From Methylopila sp. Yamaguchi (GTDB lineage: Bacteria; Pseudomonadota; Alphaproteobacteria; Rhizobiales; Methylopilaceae): a stretch of DNA of 64,000 bases. Position 1 is the stretch's first letter. Each line of letters opens with the position of its first letter. Position numbers and translations under genes: made by a program. Below the pieces are notes generated by a model. The model saw only the letters and a program-made list of their open reading frames with translations, was not told where the DNA came from and did not search any database. Location of the stretch: contig NZ_BAUX01000014.1 of NCBI RefSeq assembly GCF_002897035.1, forward strand, positions 62,001 to 126,000. Direction: 5' to 3'. Positions 36,446 to 45,698 of this stretch are shown piece after piece.

Positions 36446-38230
36446 ATGAGCGCGACCCCTTACCGCGTCCTGGCCCGCAAGTACCGTCCCCAGCGCTTCG
36501 AGGACCTGATCGGCCAGGAGCCGATGGTCCGCACGCTCACCAACGCCTTCGCGTCCGGCCGCATCGCGCAGGCCTGGATCCTCACGGGCGTGCGCGGGGT
36601 CGGCAAGACCACGACCGCCCGCATCCTCGCCCGGGCGCTGAACTACGAGACCGCGGAAGGCGGCGGCGGGCCGACGGTCGACCTGTCGGTCCCCGGCGTG
36701 CACTGCGAAGCCATCATGGAGTCGCGCCACGTCGACGTGGTGGAGATGGACGCCGCGAGCCACACCGGCGTCGCCGACGTGCGGCAGATCCTGGAGACCG
36801 TGCACTACGCGCCGGTGATGGCGCGCTACAAGGTCTTCATCATCGACGAAGTGCACATGCTCTCGACGAGCGCCTTCAACGCCTTCCTGAAGACGCTGGA
36901 AGAACCGCCGCCGCACGTGAAATTCGTGTTCGCGACGACGGAGATCCGCAAGGTGCCGGTGACGGTGCTGTCGCGTTGCCAGTCGTTCTCGCTGCGTCGG
37001 GTGGCGGCGGACGAACTGTCGGCGCACCTCAAGCGCATCTGCGACAAGGAGGACGTCGCCGTCGAGGACGAGGCGCTGGCCGTCGTGTCGCGGGCGGCCG
37101 AGGGCTCGGTGCGCGACGCGCTCTCGCTGCTCGACCAAGCGATCGCCCACGGCCAGGGCGACGTGCGGGCTGAGGCCGTGCGCGGCATGCTGGGCCTGGC
37201 GGACCGGGCCGGGGTGCTCGACCTGTTCGACGCGGTCATGCGCGGCGACACAGCGGCGGCGCTCGACGGGTTTCGGGGGCAGTACGACGTCGGCGCCGAT
37301 CCGGTCGCGGTGCTGACCGACCTCGCCGAAACGGTCCATCTCGTCACCCGCATCAAGCTCGCGCCCAAGGCCGCCGACGACCCTTCGCTCAGCGAGGCGG
37401 AGCGCCTGCGTGGCCGCGACTTCGCCGAGCGGCTCTCGATGCGCGTGCTGTCGCGCGCTTGGCAGATGCTGCTGAAGGGCATTTCCGAGGTGCAAGTCGC
37501 GCCGAAGCCGGCGCAGGCGGCCGACATGGTGCTGGTGCGCCTCGCCCATGTGGCCGACCTGCCGACGCCGGACGAGGCGATCCGCATGCTGGACGGCGCG
37601 GGGACGGCGCCGCCGCAGCCTCCGGCGCCGCCGCGCGGCGGGCCGCCGATGGGGCCGTCCGGCGGCTCCCGCGGCCCGGAAGCCATGGCCCCCGCGCGCA
37701 TGATCTCAGGCGCTGCGGCGGCGCGCGAGATGGCGCCCGAGGCCGCGCAGGCCCCGCCGCGCGCGCAGCAGGCGCAGGTTCAGCCGACCATGCGGCTGTC
37801 GCGGTTCGAGGACCTCGTGGCGCTGGCGGCGCGCGAGCGCGAGATCCAGCTGCACGCGGCGCTGCTGCGGCAGGTGCGGGTGGTGCGGTTCGAGGACGGC
37901 GTGCTGGAGTTCCAGCCGACGCCGGACGCGACCGCGGACCTAGCCGGCGCGATTTCAAAGAAGCTGCAGGAATGGACCGGCCAGCGCTGGATGGTGGCGG
38001 TCGCCGCCGGGGAAGGCGCGCCGACTATTCATGAGCGCGAGCAGGCGGAGGCCGCCGCCCGGCTGGAGGGCGTTCAGGCCCACCCGCATGTCCGCGCCAT
38101 CCTGGATCGTATGCCGGGCGCGGTGATCGTGGACGTGCGGGCTCGCAAGCCCGAGCCTGAGACGGCTGAACTTGACGCCGCGGCGGTCGACGCCCTACCT
38201 GCGGCGGACGACGACATCGACGATTTCTAA
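36446..38230 (+). CDS. dnaX: DNA polymerase III subunits gamma/tau
   Basis: A 594-residue clamp-loader ATPase. Motifs: ARKYRPQRFEDLIGQEPMV, Walker A LTGVRGVGKTTTARILARAL, Walker B VFIIDEVHMLSTSAFNAFLK, EEPPPHVKFVFATTEIRKVPVTVLSRCQ (sensor and SRC motifs), then a clamp-loader middle domain. Most of the zinc-module cysteines are missing: only GVHCEAI remains, as in other alphaproteobacteria. After a Pro/Gly/Ala-rich linker (about residues 385-450) a tau C-terminal domain follows. No clear slippery heptamer was picked out for making gamma. Confidence 0.96.
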   Translation: MSATPYRVLARKYRPQRFEDLIGQEPMVRTLTNAFASGRIAQAWILTGVRGVGKTTTARILARALNYETAEGGGGPTVDLSVPGVHCEAIMESRHVDVVEMDAASHTGVADVRQILETVHYAPVMARYKVFIIDEVHMLSTSAFNAFLKTLEEPPPHVKFVFATTEIRKVPVTVLSRCQSFSLRRVAADELSAHLKRICDKEDVAVEDEALAVVSRAAEGSVRDALSLLDQAIAHGQGDVRAEAVRGMLGLADRAGVLDLFDAVMRGDTAAALDGFRGQYDVGADPVAVLTDLAETVHLVTRIKLAPKAADDPSLSEAERLRGRDFAERLSMRVLSRAWQMLLKGISEVQVAPKPAQAADMVLVRLAHVADLPTPDEAIRMLDGAGTAPPQPPAPPRGGPPMGPSGGSRGPEAMAPARMISGAAAAREMAPEAAQAPPRAQQAQVQPTMRLSRFEDLVALAAREREIQLHAALLRQVRVVRFEDGVLEFQPTPDATADLAGAISKKLQEWTGQRWMVAVAAGEGAPTIHEREQAEAAARLEGVQAHPHVRAILDRMPGAVIVDVRARKPEPETAELDAAAVDALPAADDDIDDF

Positions 38231-38245
38231 GCGGGAGACGAGCCG

Positions 38246-38566
38246 TTGCGCGACATCATGGGCATGATGGCCAAGGCCAAGGAACTCCAGCAGAAGATGC
38301 AGGACGCCCAGGCCGAGCTCGAACGAGTGACGGTCGAGGGAGCCGCCGGCGGCGGGCTGGTCCAACTGACCCTGACGGCCAAGGGCGACCTGCGCGGCCT
38401 GAAGATCGACCCCTCGCTGCTCAAGCCCGAGGACGTCGAGATCCTCGAGGACCTCATCGTCGCGGCCCACGCCGACGCCAAGTCGAAGGCCGAAGCCGCG
38501 ATGCAGGAGAAGATGTCCGGCCTCACCGCCGGCCTGCCGATCCCTCCGGGCATGAAGCTGTTCTGA
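38246..38566 (+). CDS. YbaB/EbfC-family nucleoid-associated protein
   Basis: A 106-residue protein, [26 protein letters not shown] followed by [31 protein letters not shown], the invariant family block, then a helical C-terminus and [11 protein letters not shown]. It binds DNA as a dimer. The TTG start at 38246 is chosen because MRDIMG is conserved in the family; an ATG at 38258 would drop four residues. It lies 15 bp after dnaX, the usual dnaX-ybaB-recR order. Confidence 0.94.
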   Translation: MRDIMGMMAKAKELQQKMQDAQAELERVTVEGAAGGGLVQLTLTAKGDLRGLKIDPSLLKPEDVEILEDLIVAAHADAKSKAEAAMQEKMSGLTAGLPIPPGMKLF

Positions 38567-38624
38567 ACCCCTGATGACGCTCGAACGCGTTGGCGCCGTA
38601 GCAGCGAACTGACGGTGCGGATCG

Positions 38625-38996
38625 TTGCGACAGATCTCGAACGTCGGCAGGTTTGTGCGGCTGGCGATCGTCAGTCTGGCGCTCGCGGCGTCCCTGTTGG
38701 TCGTTTCACTCGCCACGCTCGGATTTCTTTTCATCGCGGCCACGGCCAGCAGCGATCCTGACGAGAAGGATCTGCCGTTTTTTACGCTTCTTCTATTGGC
38801 GGCTCTGGCCAGTGGCTTGGTCGCGTTCTGGAGCGCGGCGTTGCCTCACCGTAAAAGGCCGTGGCGCATCGGTCTGACCGCTTCCGCGATACTGATCGCG
38901 GTGCTCTGCGCCGGAGGAATGGTGGCTATAAAAAGCAATCCTGACGGGCGGCTTGGATCGGCGGTCCAGCCGATCGCAAACTCAAGGGTTTGCTGA
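38625..38996 (+). CDS. Small membrane protein of unknown function between ybaB and recR
   Basis: A 123-residue frame with three predicted membrane segments ([64 protein letters not shown]) and a CPHRKRP-like basic turn between the second and third. The first possible start is TTG 38625; a GTG at 38655 with AGG just upstream is as likely. It ends 2 bp before the recR ATG. The helices make it look real, but I know no family, and its base composition is less GC-rich than its neighbours. Confidence 0.55.
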   Translation: MRQISNVGRFVRLAIVSLALAASLLVVSLATLGFLFIAATASSDPDEKDLPFFTLLLLAALASGLVAFWSAALPHRKRPWRIGLTASAILIAVLCAGGMVAIKSNPDGRLGSAVQPIANSRVC

Positions 38997-38998
38997 GC

Positions 38999-39604
38999 AT
39001 GTCCCGCTCCGCCGCCGGCCCCGAGATCGAACGCCTGATCCAGCTGCTGGCGAAGCTGCCGGGCCTTGGGCCGCGCTCGGCGCGGCGGGCGGCGCTGCAT
39101 CTGCTGACGCGTAAGGACAGGCTCCTGGAGCCGTTGTCGGACGCGATGCGGGTGGCCTGCGAGCGGGTCGCGACCTGTTCGGTCTGCGCCAACGTCGACA
39201 CCCAGGACCCCTGCGCCATCTGCCGCGACGCGAAGCGCGACGCGTCGGTGATTGTAGTAGTGGAGGACGTGTCCGATCTCTGGGCGCTGGAGCGCTCGGG
39301 CGCCGTCTCCGCGCGCTACCACGTGCTCGGCGGCACGCTGTCGCCGCTCGATGGACGCGGACCTGAAGATCTCAACATCGGAACGCTCGTCGAGCGGGCG
39401 ATGGCGGAGGAGGTCACGGAGGTGATCCTTGCGGTCAACGCCACCGTCGAGGGGCAGACCACGGCGCACTACGTCACCGACGCTCTGTCCGAGACCGGCG
39501 TGCGGGTGACGCGCCTCGCCCATGGCGTGCCAGTGGGCGGCGAGCTCGATTATCTCGACGACGGCACCCTTGCCGCCGCGATCCGCAGCCGCACGACGTT
39601 CTGA
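38999..39604 (+). CDS. recR: Recombination mediator protein
   Basis: A 201-residue protein for gap repair with RecFO. N-terminal helix-hairpin-helix ([20 protein letters not shown]), a four-cysteine zinc finger ([16 protein letters not shown], about residues 60-75), and a Toprim domain with [16 protein letters not shown]. All elements are intact. ATG at 38999 chosen; an in-frame TTG three codons upstream is less likely. Convergent with rimM, 18 bp apart. Confidence 0.96.
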   Translation: MSRSAAGPEIERLIQLLAKLPGLGPRSARRAALHLLTRKDRLLEPLSDAMRVACERVATCSVCANVDTQDPCAICRDAKRDASVIVVVEDVSDLWALERSGAVSARYHVLGGTLSPLDGRGPEDLNIGTLVERAMAEEVTEVILAVNATVEGQTTAHYVTDALSETGVRVTRLAHGVPVGGELDYLDDGTLAAAIRSRTTF

Positions 39605-39622
39605 CGCCCCGGAGCCTCCGCC

Positions 39623-40162
39623 TCAAGCGGGCTCGCCGTCCGTGGGTTCGTCCAGCAGACCATCCGGCGGATCGGCGACCAGGCGGCCGCCGGCGACGTC
39701 CACCACCGGGACGATCGCCTTCGTGAAAGGCACGTAGACCGTGCGCTTCTGGCCCTCGAGGCGGACCTCCAGCAGGTCGTCCGCGCCGAAGTTGGTGACG
39801 GCGACGACCTCGCCGATGGGCGCGCCGTCCGCCCGCTCCATCCGCAGGCCGATCAGGTCGGCCCAGTAGAACTCGTCCTCCTCCGCCGGAGGCAACTCGT
39901 CGCGGGGGACGTAGAGGCCGACGCCGTTCAGCTTCTCGGCCTGCTCGCGGCTGTCGATCCCCTTGAAGCGGACGACGAGCATGTCGTCCTTCAGCGGGCG
40001 CAGGGTCGAGACCGCGAACACGCGCGTCCCGGCGTCGTCGGTGATGGGCTTGTAGCGCTTGAGCGCGGTCAGCTCCGCCGTGAAGGCCTTGACGCGCACC
40101 TCTCCCCGGACACCATGGGCGGCGCCGATCACGCCGATTTGGACGATGCGGGACGATGGCAT
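39623..40162 (-). CDS. rimM: Ribosome maturation factor
   Basis: A 179-residue protein that helps 30S subunit maturation and binds S19. N-terminal RimM beta-barrel: IVQIGVIGAAHGVRGEVRVKAFT; then a PRC-barrel with EEDEFYWADLIGLRMERADG and GADDLLEVRLEGQKRTVYVPFTKAIVPVVDVAGGRLV. ATG at 40162 chosen over the longer frame. The usual next genes, trmD and rplS, are absent: the next gene downstream is the convergent recR. Confidence 0.96.
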   Translation of the reverse strand: MPSSRIVQIGVIGAAHGVRGEVRVKAFTAELTALKRYKPITDDAGTRVFAVSTLRPLKDDMLVVRFKGIDSREQAEKLNGVGLYVPRDELPPAEEDEFYWADLIGLRMERADGAPIGEVVAVTNFGADDLLEVRLEGQKRTVYVPFTKAIVPVVDVAGGRLVADPPDGLLDEPTDGEPA

Positions 40163-40228
40163 GGGATCACCTTTGCGCCCTGCCGAAGCATGAGCGGGGC
40201 GTGACGCGTCGCTTCCAAACGTGGCGTC

Positions 40229-40251
40229 ATGGTCCGGCTCGACCGGACCAT
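40229..40251. repeat. Short palindromic extragenic repeat
   Basis: A perfect inverted repeat, ATGGTCCGG / CCGGACCAT around a CTCGA loop, in the 253-bp gap between rpsP and rimM. Sequences of this form recur in intergenic regions of many Hyphomicrobiales genomes, as far as I recall; other copies in this window were not found by eye. The remaining gap shows no gene. Confidence 0.7.
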
Positions 40252-40415
40252 CCATGTCAGGCGCCGAGCTCGACGTCGAACATGGTTCCTCCGACCAAGC
40301 CGGAGGAGGACGGCGAGCGCGCGGGACGCGCTCGCTCCTCGCAGTGTCGCTTCGCCCGGCGCTTCCGGATCGAAGCCTCAGGCTTCGCCCGGCCTCACGC
40401 CCTGCGCGGCCGAAA

Positions 40416-40766
40416 TCACTCGGCGGCTTCGGCGCCCGCCTTCGCGGCGGCGGCCTCGGCGCGCTCCTGGGCCTTCTTGCCCGGAACGCCCTTGGTCAGG
40501 TTGCTGCGCGCGTCGCGCTTCAGCAGGCCGGCCTGGTCGAGGAAGCGGTGCACGCGGTCGGTCGGGGTCGCGCCCTTAGCCAGCCACTCCTTCACCTTCT
40601 CGGCGTCGAGCACGACCCGCTCGGCGTCCTTGGCCAGCAGCGGGTTGTAGGTGCCGACGCGCTCGATGAAGCGGCCGTCGCGCGGGTAGCGCGAGTCGGC
40701 GATCACGATGCGGTAGAACGGACGCTTCTTGGCGCCGCCGCGGGCGAGACGGATCTTCAGGGCCAT
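40416..40766 (-). CDS. rpsP: 30S ribosomal protein S16
   Basis: A 116-residue ribosomal protein. [44 protein letters not shown] is the S16 core; [22 protein letters not shown] is the conserved second half. The C-terminal tail of about 30 residues, rich in Ala, Lys and Glu, is common in alphaproteobacteria. A GGAAGGA site precedes the ATG. It lies downstream of ffh and upstream of rimM. Confidence 0.97.
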   Translation of the reverse strand: MALKIRLARGGAKKRPFYRIVIADSRYPRDGRFIERVGTYNPLLAKDAERVVLDAEKVKEWLAKGATPTDRVHRFLDQAGLLKRDARSNLTKGVPGKKAQERAEAAAAKAGAEAAE

Positions 40767-40790
40767 TTTCTGTTTTCCTTCCAGTCGTGT

Positions 40791-40900
40791 CGTCATCCCG
40801 GCCGGCCGTCAGGCCGAGCCGGGATCGTTCTCAGGGTCTGCGTTCCATCCGGTCGACGATCCCGGCTCGCCGCGGCTTCGCCGCTCCGGCCGGGATGACG
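40791..40900. repeat. Long imperfect hairpin / extragenic palindrome between ffh and rpsP
   Basis: Perfect 15-base terminal arms, CGTCATCCCGGCCGG (40791-40805) and its complement (40886-40900), enclose a GC-rich segment with further inner pairing (GCCGAGCCGGGATCG against CGATCCCGGCTCG). It almost fills the 141-bp gap. Such CGTCATCCCGGCC elements are familiar as intergenic repeats in this order of bacteria. It may end or stabilise the ffh message; there is no T run. Confidence 0.72.
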
Positions 40901-40907
40901 CCTGAAT

Positions 40908-42455
40908 TCACTTCTTCTTCCCCAGGCCGGGGAAGCCGCCGAGGCCCGGCAGCTTCGGGCCGCCGATCCCCGGAAAGCCGGGCGGCAACCCGCCGGGGCC
41001 GCCGGGAAAACCGCCGCCGGGGAAGCCCGGTGGCAGGCCCTCCGGCATCTTGCCCTTCTTGAGGTCCTCGAGCGCCTCCGGCGGAATCTGCGGCGCGCCA
41101 CCGCCGAAGCCGAGAGCCGCGCCGAGGCCGGCGAGCGGCCCGCGGCCGGACTTCCCGGCCTTGCCCATCATCTTCATCATGTCCGCCATCTGGCGGTGCA
41201 TCTTGAGGAGCTTGTTGATCTCCTCGACCTTGGTGCCGGAGCCCGCCGCCACACGCTTCTTGCGCGAGGCCTTCAGCAGGTCGGGGTTGCTCCGCTCGGC
41301 CTTGGTCATCGAGTCGATGATCGCGGCCTGGCGCTTAAACATGCCCTCGTCGAGGTTCGCGCCGGCCATCTGCTTCTTAAGATTGGCGACGCCCGGCATC
41401 AGCGACATCACGCCGGACATGCCGCCCATGCGCTGCATCTGCTGGAGCTGGTCCTTCAGGTCGTTCAGATCGAACTGACCCTTGCGCATCCGCTCGGCGG
41501 TCTTCGCCGCCTTTTCGGCGTCGATGTTCGCGGCGGCCTTCTCGACCAGCGCCACCACATCGCCCATCCCGAGGATGCGGTTCGCGATGCGCTGGGGGTC
41601 GAACTCGTCCACCGCGTCGAAGCGCTCGCCGACGCCGACGAGCTTGATCGGCTTGCCGGTGACCGCGCGCATGGAGAGCGCGGCGCCGCCGCGGCCGTCG
41701 CCGTCGATGCGGGTCAGCACGATGCCGGTGACGCCGACCGCCTGGTCGAAGGCGCGCGCCGTCGTGACCGCGTCCTGGCCGGTGAGGGCGTCGACGACGA
41801 GCAGGACCTCGTGCGGATTGGCGATCTTCTTGACCTCGACGACCTCGGCCATCAGGGCCTCGTCGAGGGTGGTGCGGCCGGCGGTGTCGAGCAGCACCAC
41901 GTCGTAGCCGCCCAGACGGCCGGCCTCCATCGCGCGGCGGGCGATCTGCACCGCGGTCTGGCCGGCAACGATCGGGAGCGTCGCGACCTCGGTCTGCTTG
42001 CCGAGCGTCGCGAGCTGCTCCATCGCGGCCGGGCGGCGCGTGTCGAGCGAGGCCATCAGCACCTTGCGCTTGTCGCGCTGGGTCAGCCGGCGGGCGATCT
42101 TGGCGGTCGAGGTCGTCTTGCCCGAGCCCTGCAGGCCGACCATCAGGATCGGAACCGGCGCGGCGGCCGCGAGGCTGATGCCCTGCGCGTCCGAGCCGAG
42201 CATGGCGACCAGCTCGTCATGGACGATCTTGACGACCATCTGGCCGGGCGTGACCGACTTGACGACGTCGACGCCGACCGCGCGTTCCTTCACGCGGTCC
42301 ACGAAGGAGCGCACGACCTCGAGCGCGACGTCGGCCTCGAGCAGCGCCCGGCGCACCTCGCGCATGGCCTCGGCCACGTCCGCCTCGGTCAAGGCGCCGC
42401 GTCGGGTCAGGCGGTCGAGAATGCCGCTCAGGCGGTCGGTCAGCGTGTCGAACAT
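40908..42455 (-). CDS. ffh: Signal recognition particle protein
   Basis: A 515-residue SRP GTPase. N domain MFDTLTDRLSGILDRLTRRGALTEADV; G domain with GLQGSGKTTSTAKIARRL (P-loop), DTRRPAAMEQL, LLDTAGRTTLDEALM and TRIDGDGRGGAAL; Met-rich M domain (LQQMQRMGGMSGVMSLMPGV and MHRQMADMMKMMGK) that binds the SRP RNA found at 36267-36361. A Gly/Pro/Phe-rich tail of about 70 residues follows. ATG at 42455 chosen over the longer frame. Confidence 0.97.
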   Translation of the reverse strand: MFDTLTDRLSGILDRLTRRGALTEADVAEAMREVRRALLEADVALEVVRSFVDRVKERAVGVDVVKSVTPGQMVVKIVHDELVAMLGSDAQGISLAAAAPVPILMVGLQGSGKTTSTAKIARRLTQRDKRKVLMASLDTRRPAAMEQLATLGKQTEVATLPIVAGQTAVQIARRAMEAGRLGGYDVVLLDTAGRTTLDEALMAEVVEVKKIANPHEVLLVVDALTGQDAVTTARAFDQAVGVTGIVLTRIDGDGRGGAALSMRAVTGKPIKLVGVGERFDAVDEFDPQRIANRILGMGDVVALVEKAAANIDAEKAAKTAERMRKGQFDLNDLKDQLQQMQRMGGMSGVMSLMPGVANLKKQMAGANLDEGMFKRQAAIIDSMTKAERSNPDLLKASRKKRVAAGSGTKVEEINKLLKMHRQMADMMKMMGKAGKSGRGPLAGLGAALGFGGGAPQIPPEALEDLKKGKMPEGLPPGFPGGGFPGGPGGLPPGFPGIGGPKLPGLGGFPGLGKKK

Positions 42456-42869
42456 CAAGCTCTCGCTCGTGGCTTCGGCCCCGACCAGCGAAACGCCCAA
42501 CGCAAATCGCGCCCGCGGGCGCATCGCGCTGGCGGACGTTGACCCCCGGAACTCATGGGACGAGGGGCTTTGCGGAGCGTCTCTCGGTCAAGACGAGGCG
42601 GTTCCATACGGTTTGGGGGGCGGCGCGTCAACCTTCGAGGGGCGCGCGAGGGGCCGCGGACGCCGGCGACCGCGGCGGAGCGTCGCGCGGCAGGCCGACG
42701 TCTGGCGTTTGGCGCGCGTTGGGAGTATTTCCCGATTTGTAGCGCACCGCATTCAGACCGCGCCCCATGGCCAATCTGTGGCCGGGCGTTCTGAATTCAT
42801 CGATCCGAGGCGACGCAGGTCTCAGCGCTCACCCTGCGACGCACGGCTAAAAGCCCGTCGGAGTGACTG
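42456..42869. other. Intergenic region upstream of ffh
   Basis: No coding sequence, RNA gene or repeat that I can support. It should hold the ffh promoter on the minus strand and, near its right end, a GGAG ribosome-binding site for the small reading frame at 42870. Confidence 0.5.
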
Positions 42870-43037
42870 ATGACCGCCATTACGACCCGAAATCCCGTCC
42901 GCCGTGTTTTCACGTGCTGGCCGTCCCGCATCGGCGCGATCGCGCTGCTGGCGCTTGGCGTCAGTTGGGGAGCGGACGTGTTCGCAGGCCCCACGTCCAC
43001 GGCGCTCGCGCAGGCGACGGTCGCTGTCGTGGAATAG
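42870..43037 (+). CDS. Possible 55-residue membrane or exported peptide
   Basis: An ATG with GGAG six bases upstream opens a 55-residue frame ending in TAG. The product has a basic N-terminus (TAITTRNPVRRVFTCWPSR), a hydrophobic stretch IGAIALLALGVSWG and an alanine-rich end with ALAQA, which could be a signal peptide or a single membrane helix. I know no family. It lies 78 bp before dapF. The good ribosome-binding site and signal-like layout favour it; the short length argues for caution. Confidence 0.4.
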   Translation: MTAITTRNPVRRVFTCWPSRIGAIALLALGVSWGADVFAGPTSTALAQATVAVVE

Positions 43038-43115
43038 CCCTCTCGCGCCCCGGCGCATCGCAGGCCATATAGTGCGCGCCCGACGGTCTCCGCCGTCGAA
43101 GAGGGTCTATGCGCC

Positions 43116-44009
43116 ATGACCATGCCGGACGCCACGACTGCAACCTCGCTGATCGGTCGCCCGTTCGCGAAGATGAACGGGCTCGGCAACAAGATCCTGG
43201 TGGTCGACCTGCGCGACGGCGGCTCCGTGACGCCTTCCGAGGCGCGGGCGCTCGCGCAGCGCTCCGAGACCCGGTTCGACCAGCTCATGGCGCTCCATCC
43301 CGGGCGAGACGGCGTCGCCGCCTTCATGCGCATCTACAACGCTGACGGCTCCGAGGTCTCGGCCTGCGGCAACGGCACGCGCTGCGTGGCATGGCTGCTC
43401 ATGTGGGACGCTGGCGTCCGCGACCTCGTGCTCGAAACCGGCGCCGGGCTGTTGCTCTGCTCGGCCGGGGAGGAGCCCGACCAGGTCACCGTCGACATGG
43501 GCGCGCCGCGCTTCGGCTGGGCCGACATCCCGCTGGCCGAAGCGTTCGCCGACACCCGGGCGATCGAGCTTCAGCTCGGGCCGATCGACGCCCCGCTGCT
43601 GCATTCGCCCTCCGTCGCCAACGTCGGCAATCCGCACGCGATCTTCTGGGTCGACGATCTCTCCAAGGTCGATCTGCGCCGGTCCGGCCCGCTGCTCGAA
43701 AACCACCCGCTGTTCCCCGAGCGCGCCAACATCTCGCTCGCCAAGGTGACGTCGAAGAGCGCGATCACGCTGAAGGTCTGGGAGCGAGGCGCGGGGCTGA
43801 CGCTGGCCTGCGGCACCGCGGCCTGCGCCGCCGCCGTCTCAGCCGCGCGCACCCGCCGCACCGGCCGGGACGTCGTCGTGACGCTTCCTGGCGGCCCGCT
43901 GCGGATCGTCTGGCGCGAGAGCGACGATCACATCCTGATGTCCGGCCCCGCGACCCTCGAGCACGAGGGCCGGATCACGGCCGAACTGCTGGATGCGGTC
44001 GCAGCCTGA
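43116..44009 (+). CDS. dapF: Diaminopimelate epimerase
   Basis: A 297-residue enzyme that interconverts LL- and meso-diaminopimelate for lysine and peptidoglycan synthesis. [17 protein letters not shown] opens the first half; the two catalytic cysteines lie in [14 protein letters not shown] and [27 protein letters not shown] and the E-R-AN region ([12 protein letters not shown]) are also intact. The lysine pathway gene lysC is at 55151. The downstream neighbour is a convergent ketopantoate reductase. Confidence 0.96.
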   Translation: MTMPDATTATSLIGRPFAKMNGLGNKILVVDLRDGGSVTPSEARALAQRSETRFDQLMALHPGRDGVAAFMRIYNADGSEVSACGNGTRCVAWLLMWDAGVRDLVLETGAGLLLCSAGEEPDQVTVDMGAPRFGWADIPLAEAFADTRAIELQLGPIDAPLLHSPSVANVGNPHAIFWVDDLSKVDLRRSGPLLENHPLFPERANISLAKVTSKSAITLKVWERGAGLTLACGTAACAAAVSAARTRRTGRDVVVTLPGGPLRIVWRESDDHILMSGPATLEHEGRITAELLDAVAA

Positions 44010-44012
44010 GGA

Positions 44013-44936
44013 TCAGGCGGACTCCATCGCCTTCCGCGCGGCGTAAGCCTGCATGTGGGCGTAGGCGATCGCGAGCGTGGGCACGGCGACGCCCGCCGCC
44101 CGGCCCCGGTCGCGCAGGTCGCCCAGAATGTGGTCGTGCTCCGTGCGCCCGCCGCTCTCGACGTCCCGCAACATAGAGGCGGTCGCGGGCGAGCCCGGCG
44201 CGGTCAGCATGCCGAGGCTCTGCGCCCGGAACGCCTCGCGCGGGTCGTAGCCGTTCGCTGCAGAGACCTTCGCGCATTCGTCGAACAGAGCCCGGACGAG
44301 CGTCTCGCCGTCGTCGGCCTGCATGATCGCGCCGATCGGGGCCCGCATCAGGCAGGTGACGCCGGCAAAGGTCGCGAGCATCGTGAACTTCTCCCACATT
44401 TGCTGCATCACGTCGGCGCTCAGCTCGGGCGCGAAGCCGCCCTTTTCGAGCTCCGCGTGCAGCGCCGCGGCGCGCTCCTGCTGTCCGGGAGAGCGGGCGC
44501 CGAGCACGAAGCCCTGCAGCTTGTTGAGGTGCTTGATCACGCCGTCGGCGGTCATTGTGACGCCGATCAGCGCCACGCCTCCCAGCACCCGATCTTTGCC
44601 GAACGCCGCGTCGAGCGCGTCGAGGTGGCGGACGCCGTTCAGCAGCGGCAGCACCAGCGTCTCCGGCCCGACCGCCGGCGTGATCGCCTCGATCGCGCTG
44701 TCGAGATCGTAGGCCTTGCAGGAGAGCAGCACGGCGTCGAAGGGCCCGGCGGCTGCGGTGACGGCGACGACGCTCTGGGTCACGTCGCCGTACGGGCTCG
44801 TCACCACGAGGCCGTCGCGCGCCAGCCGCTCGGCGCGGGCGGGGCGCACCAGAAAGGTCACGTCGACGCCGGCCGCCGCCAGCCGCGCGCCGAAGTAGCC
44901 GCCGATGCCGCCGGCCCCGAGAATCAGAATGCGCAT
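44013..44936 (-). CDS. panE: 2-dehydropantoate 2-reductase (ketopantoate reductase)
   Basis: A 307-residue NADPH-dependent enzyme of the pantothenate pathway. [30 protein letters not shown] is the dinucleotide-binding start; [30 protein letters not shown] (the catalytic Lys-Asn region) and the C-terminal [22 protein letters not shown] are conserved. ATG 44936 is chosen because GGAGG lies about 9 bases before it; a GTG at 44945 would abut that site. PanE-like proteins are often duplicated with uncertain substrate, so the exact reaction is not certain. Confidence 0.88.
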   Translation of the reverse strand: MRILILGAGGIGGYFGARLAAAGVDVTFLVRPARAERLARDGLVVTSPYGDVTQSVVAVTAAAGPFDAVLLSCKAYDLDSAIEAITPAVGPETLVLPLLNGVRHLDALDAAFGKDRVLGGVALIGVTMTADGVIKHLNKLQGFVLGARSPGQQERAAALHAELEKGGFAPELSADVMQQMWEKFTMLATFAGVTCLMRAPIGAIMQADDGETLVRALFDECAKVSAANGYDPREAFRAQSLGMLTAPGSPATASMLRDVESGGRTEHDHILGDLRDRGRAAGVAVPTLAIAYAHMQAYAARKAMESA

Positions 44937-45223
44937 GCCGAACACCCTCCGGTCGCCAGCCTCATCCGGCGGGCGGCCGCATTAGGCCGCAACGCGCCCC
45001 GCTGGAAAAGCCAAGGATCGTGCGTTCGGCCATTCACGACGGTGATGGGTCGGGGACCGGAAAAGCCCTTACGCCTTTCGTGCAAGACACTCGGAGGATC
45101 GTGCAAGCGGGCAGTCTGGAACCTCTCAAATCGGCAGCGTACCATCCGCTCACTTCGACGCCAGGTCCCGGAGAGGACGCGGCGATGCCCGCGGGCCGAT
45201 GGGTCCGCCAGACGAGGTCCAAC

Positions 45224-45694
45224 ATGATCAAGCTCAACATCAACGGCGAGGCGCGGTCCGTCGACGTCGACGCCGACACCCCCCTGCTTTGGGTCCTCCG
45301 CGACGAGATCGGGTTGACCGGCACCAAGTTCGGCTGCGGCCAAGCGCTCTGCGGCGCCTGCACCGTGCACATGGATGGTCAGGCCGTCCGCTCCTGCCAG
45401 ACCATGGCGGGGGACGTCGGCGACGCCAAGATCGTCACCATCGAGGGCCTCGTCGGGGCCGACGCCTCGAAGGAAGGCAAGGCCGTGCAGGCCGCTTGGC
45501 GCGCGCTGGACGTGGTCCAGTGCGGCTACTGTCAGTCCGGCCAGATGATGTCGGCTGCGGCGCTCCTCACCGAGAACAAGAAGCCGACCGACGACGACAT
45601 CGACGCCGCCATGAGCGGCAACGTCTGCCGCTGCGCGACCTACCACCGCGTTCGCGCCGCGATCCACGACGCCGCCAAGCGGTTGGAGGCCTGA
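45224..45694 (+). CDS. Isoquinoline 1-oxidoreductase-type (2Fe-2S) small subunit
   Basis: A 156-residue iron-sulfur subunit of a molybdenum hydroxylase. The plant-type [2Fe-2S] cluster motif [17 protein letters not shown], then VRSC, and the second cluster [17 protein letters not shown] with [16 protein letters not shown] are complete. Electrons pass from the molybdenum centre in the large subunit through these clusters. The ATG at 45224 has GAGG seven bases upstream. The large subunit gene begins 4 bp downstream. Confidence 0.95.
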   Translation: MIKLNINGEARSVDVDADTPLLWVLRDEIGLTGTKFGCGQALCGACTVHMDGQAVRSCQTMAGDVGDAKIVTIEGLVGADASKEGKAVQAAWRALDVVQCGYCQSGQMMSAAALLTENKKPTDDDIDAAMSGNVCRCATYHRVRAAIHDAAKRLEA

Positions 45695-45698
45695 CGTC

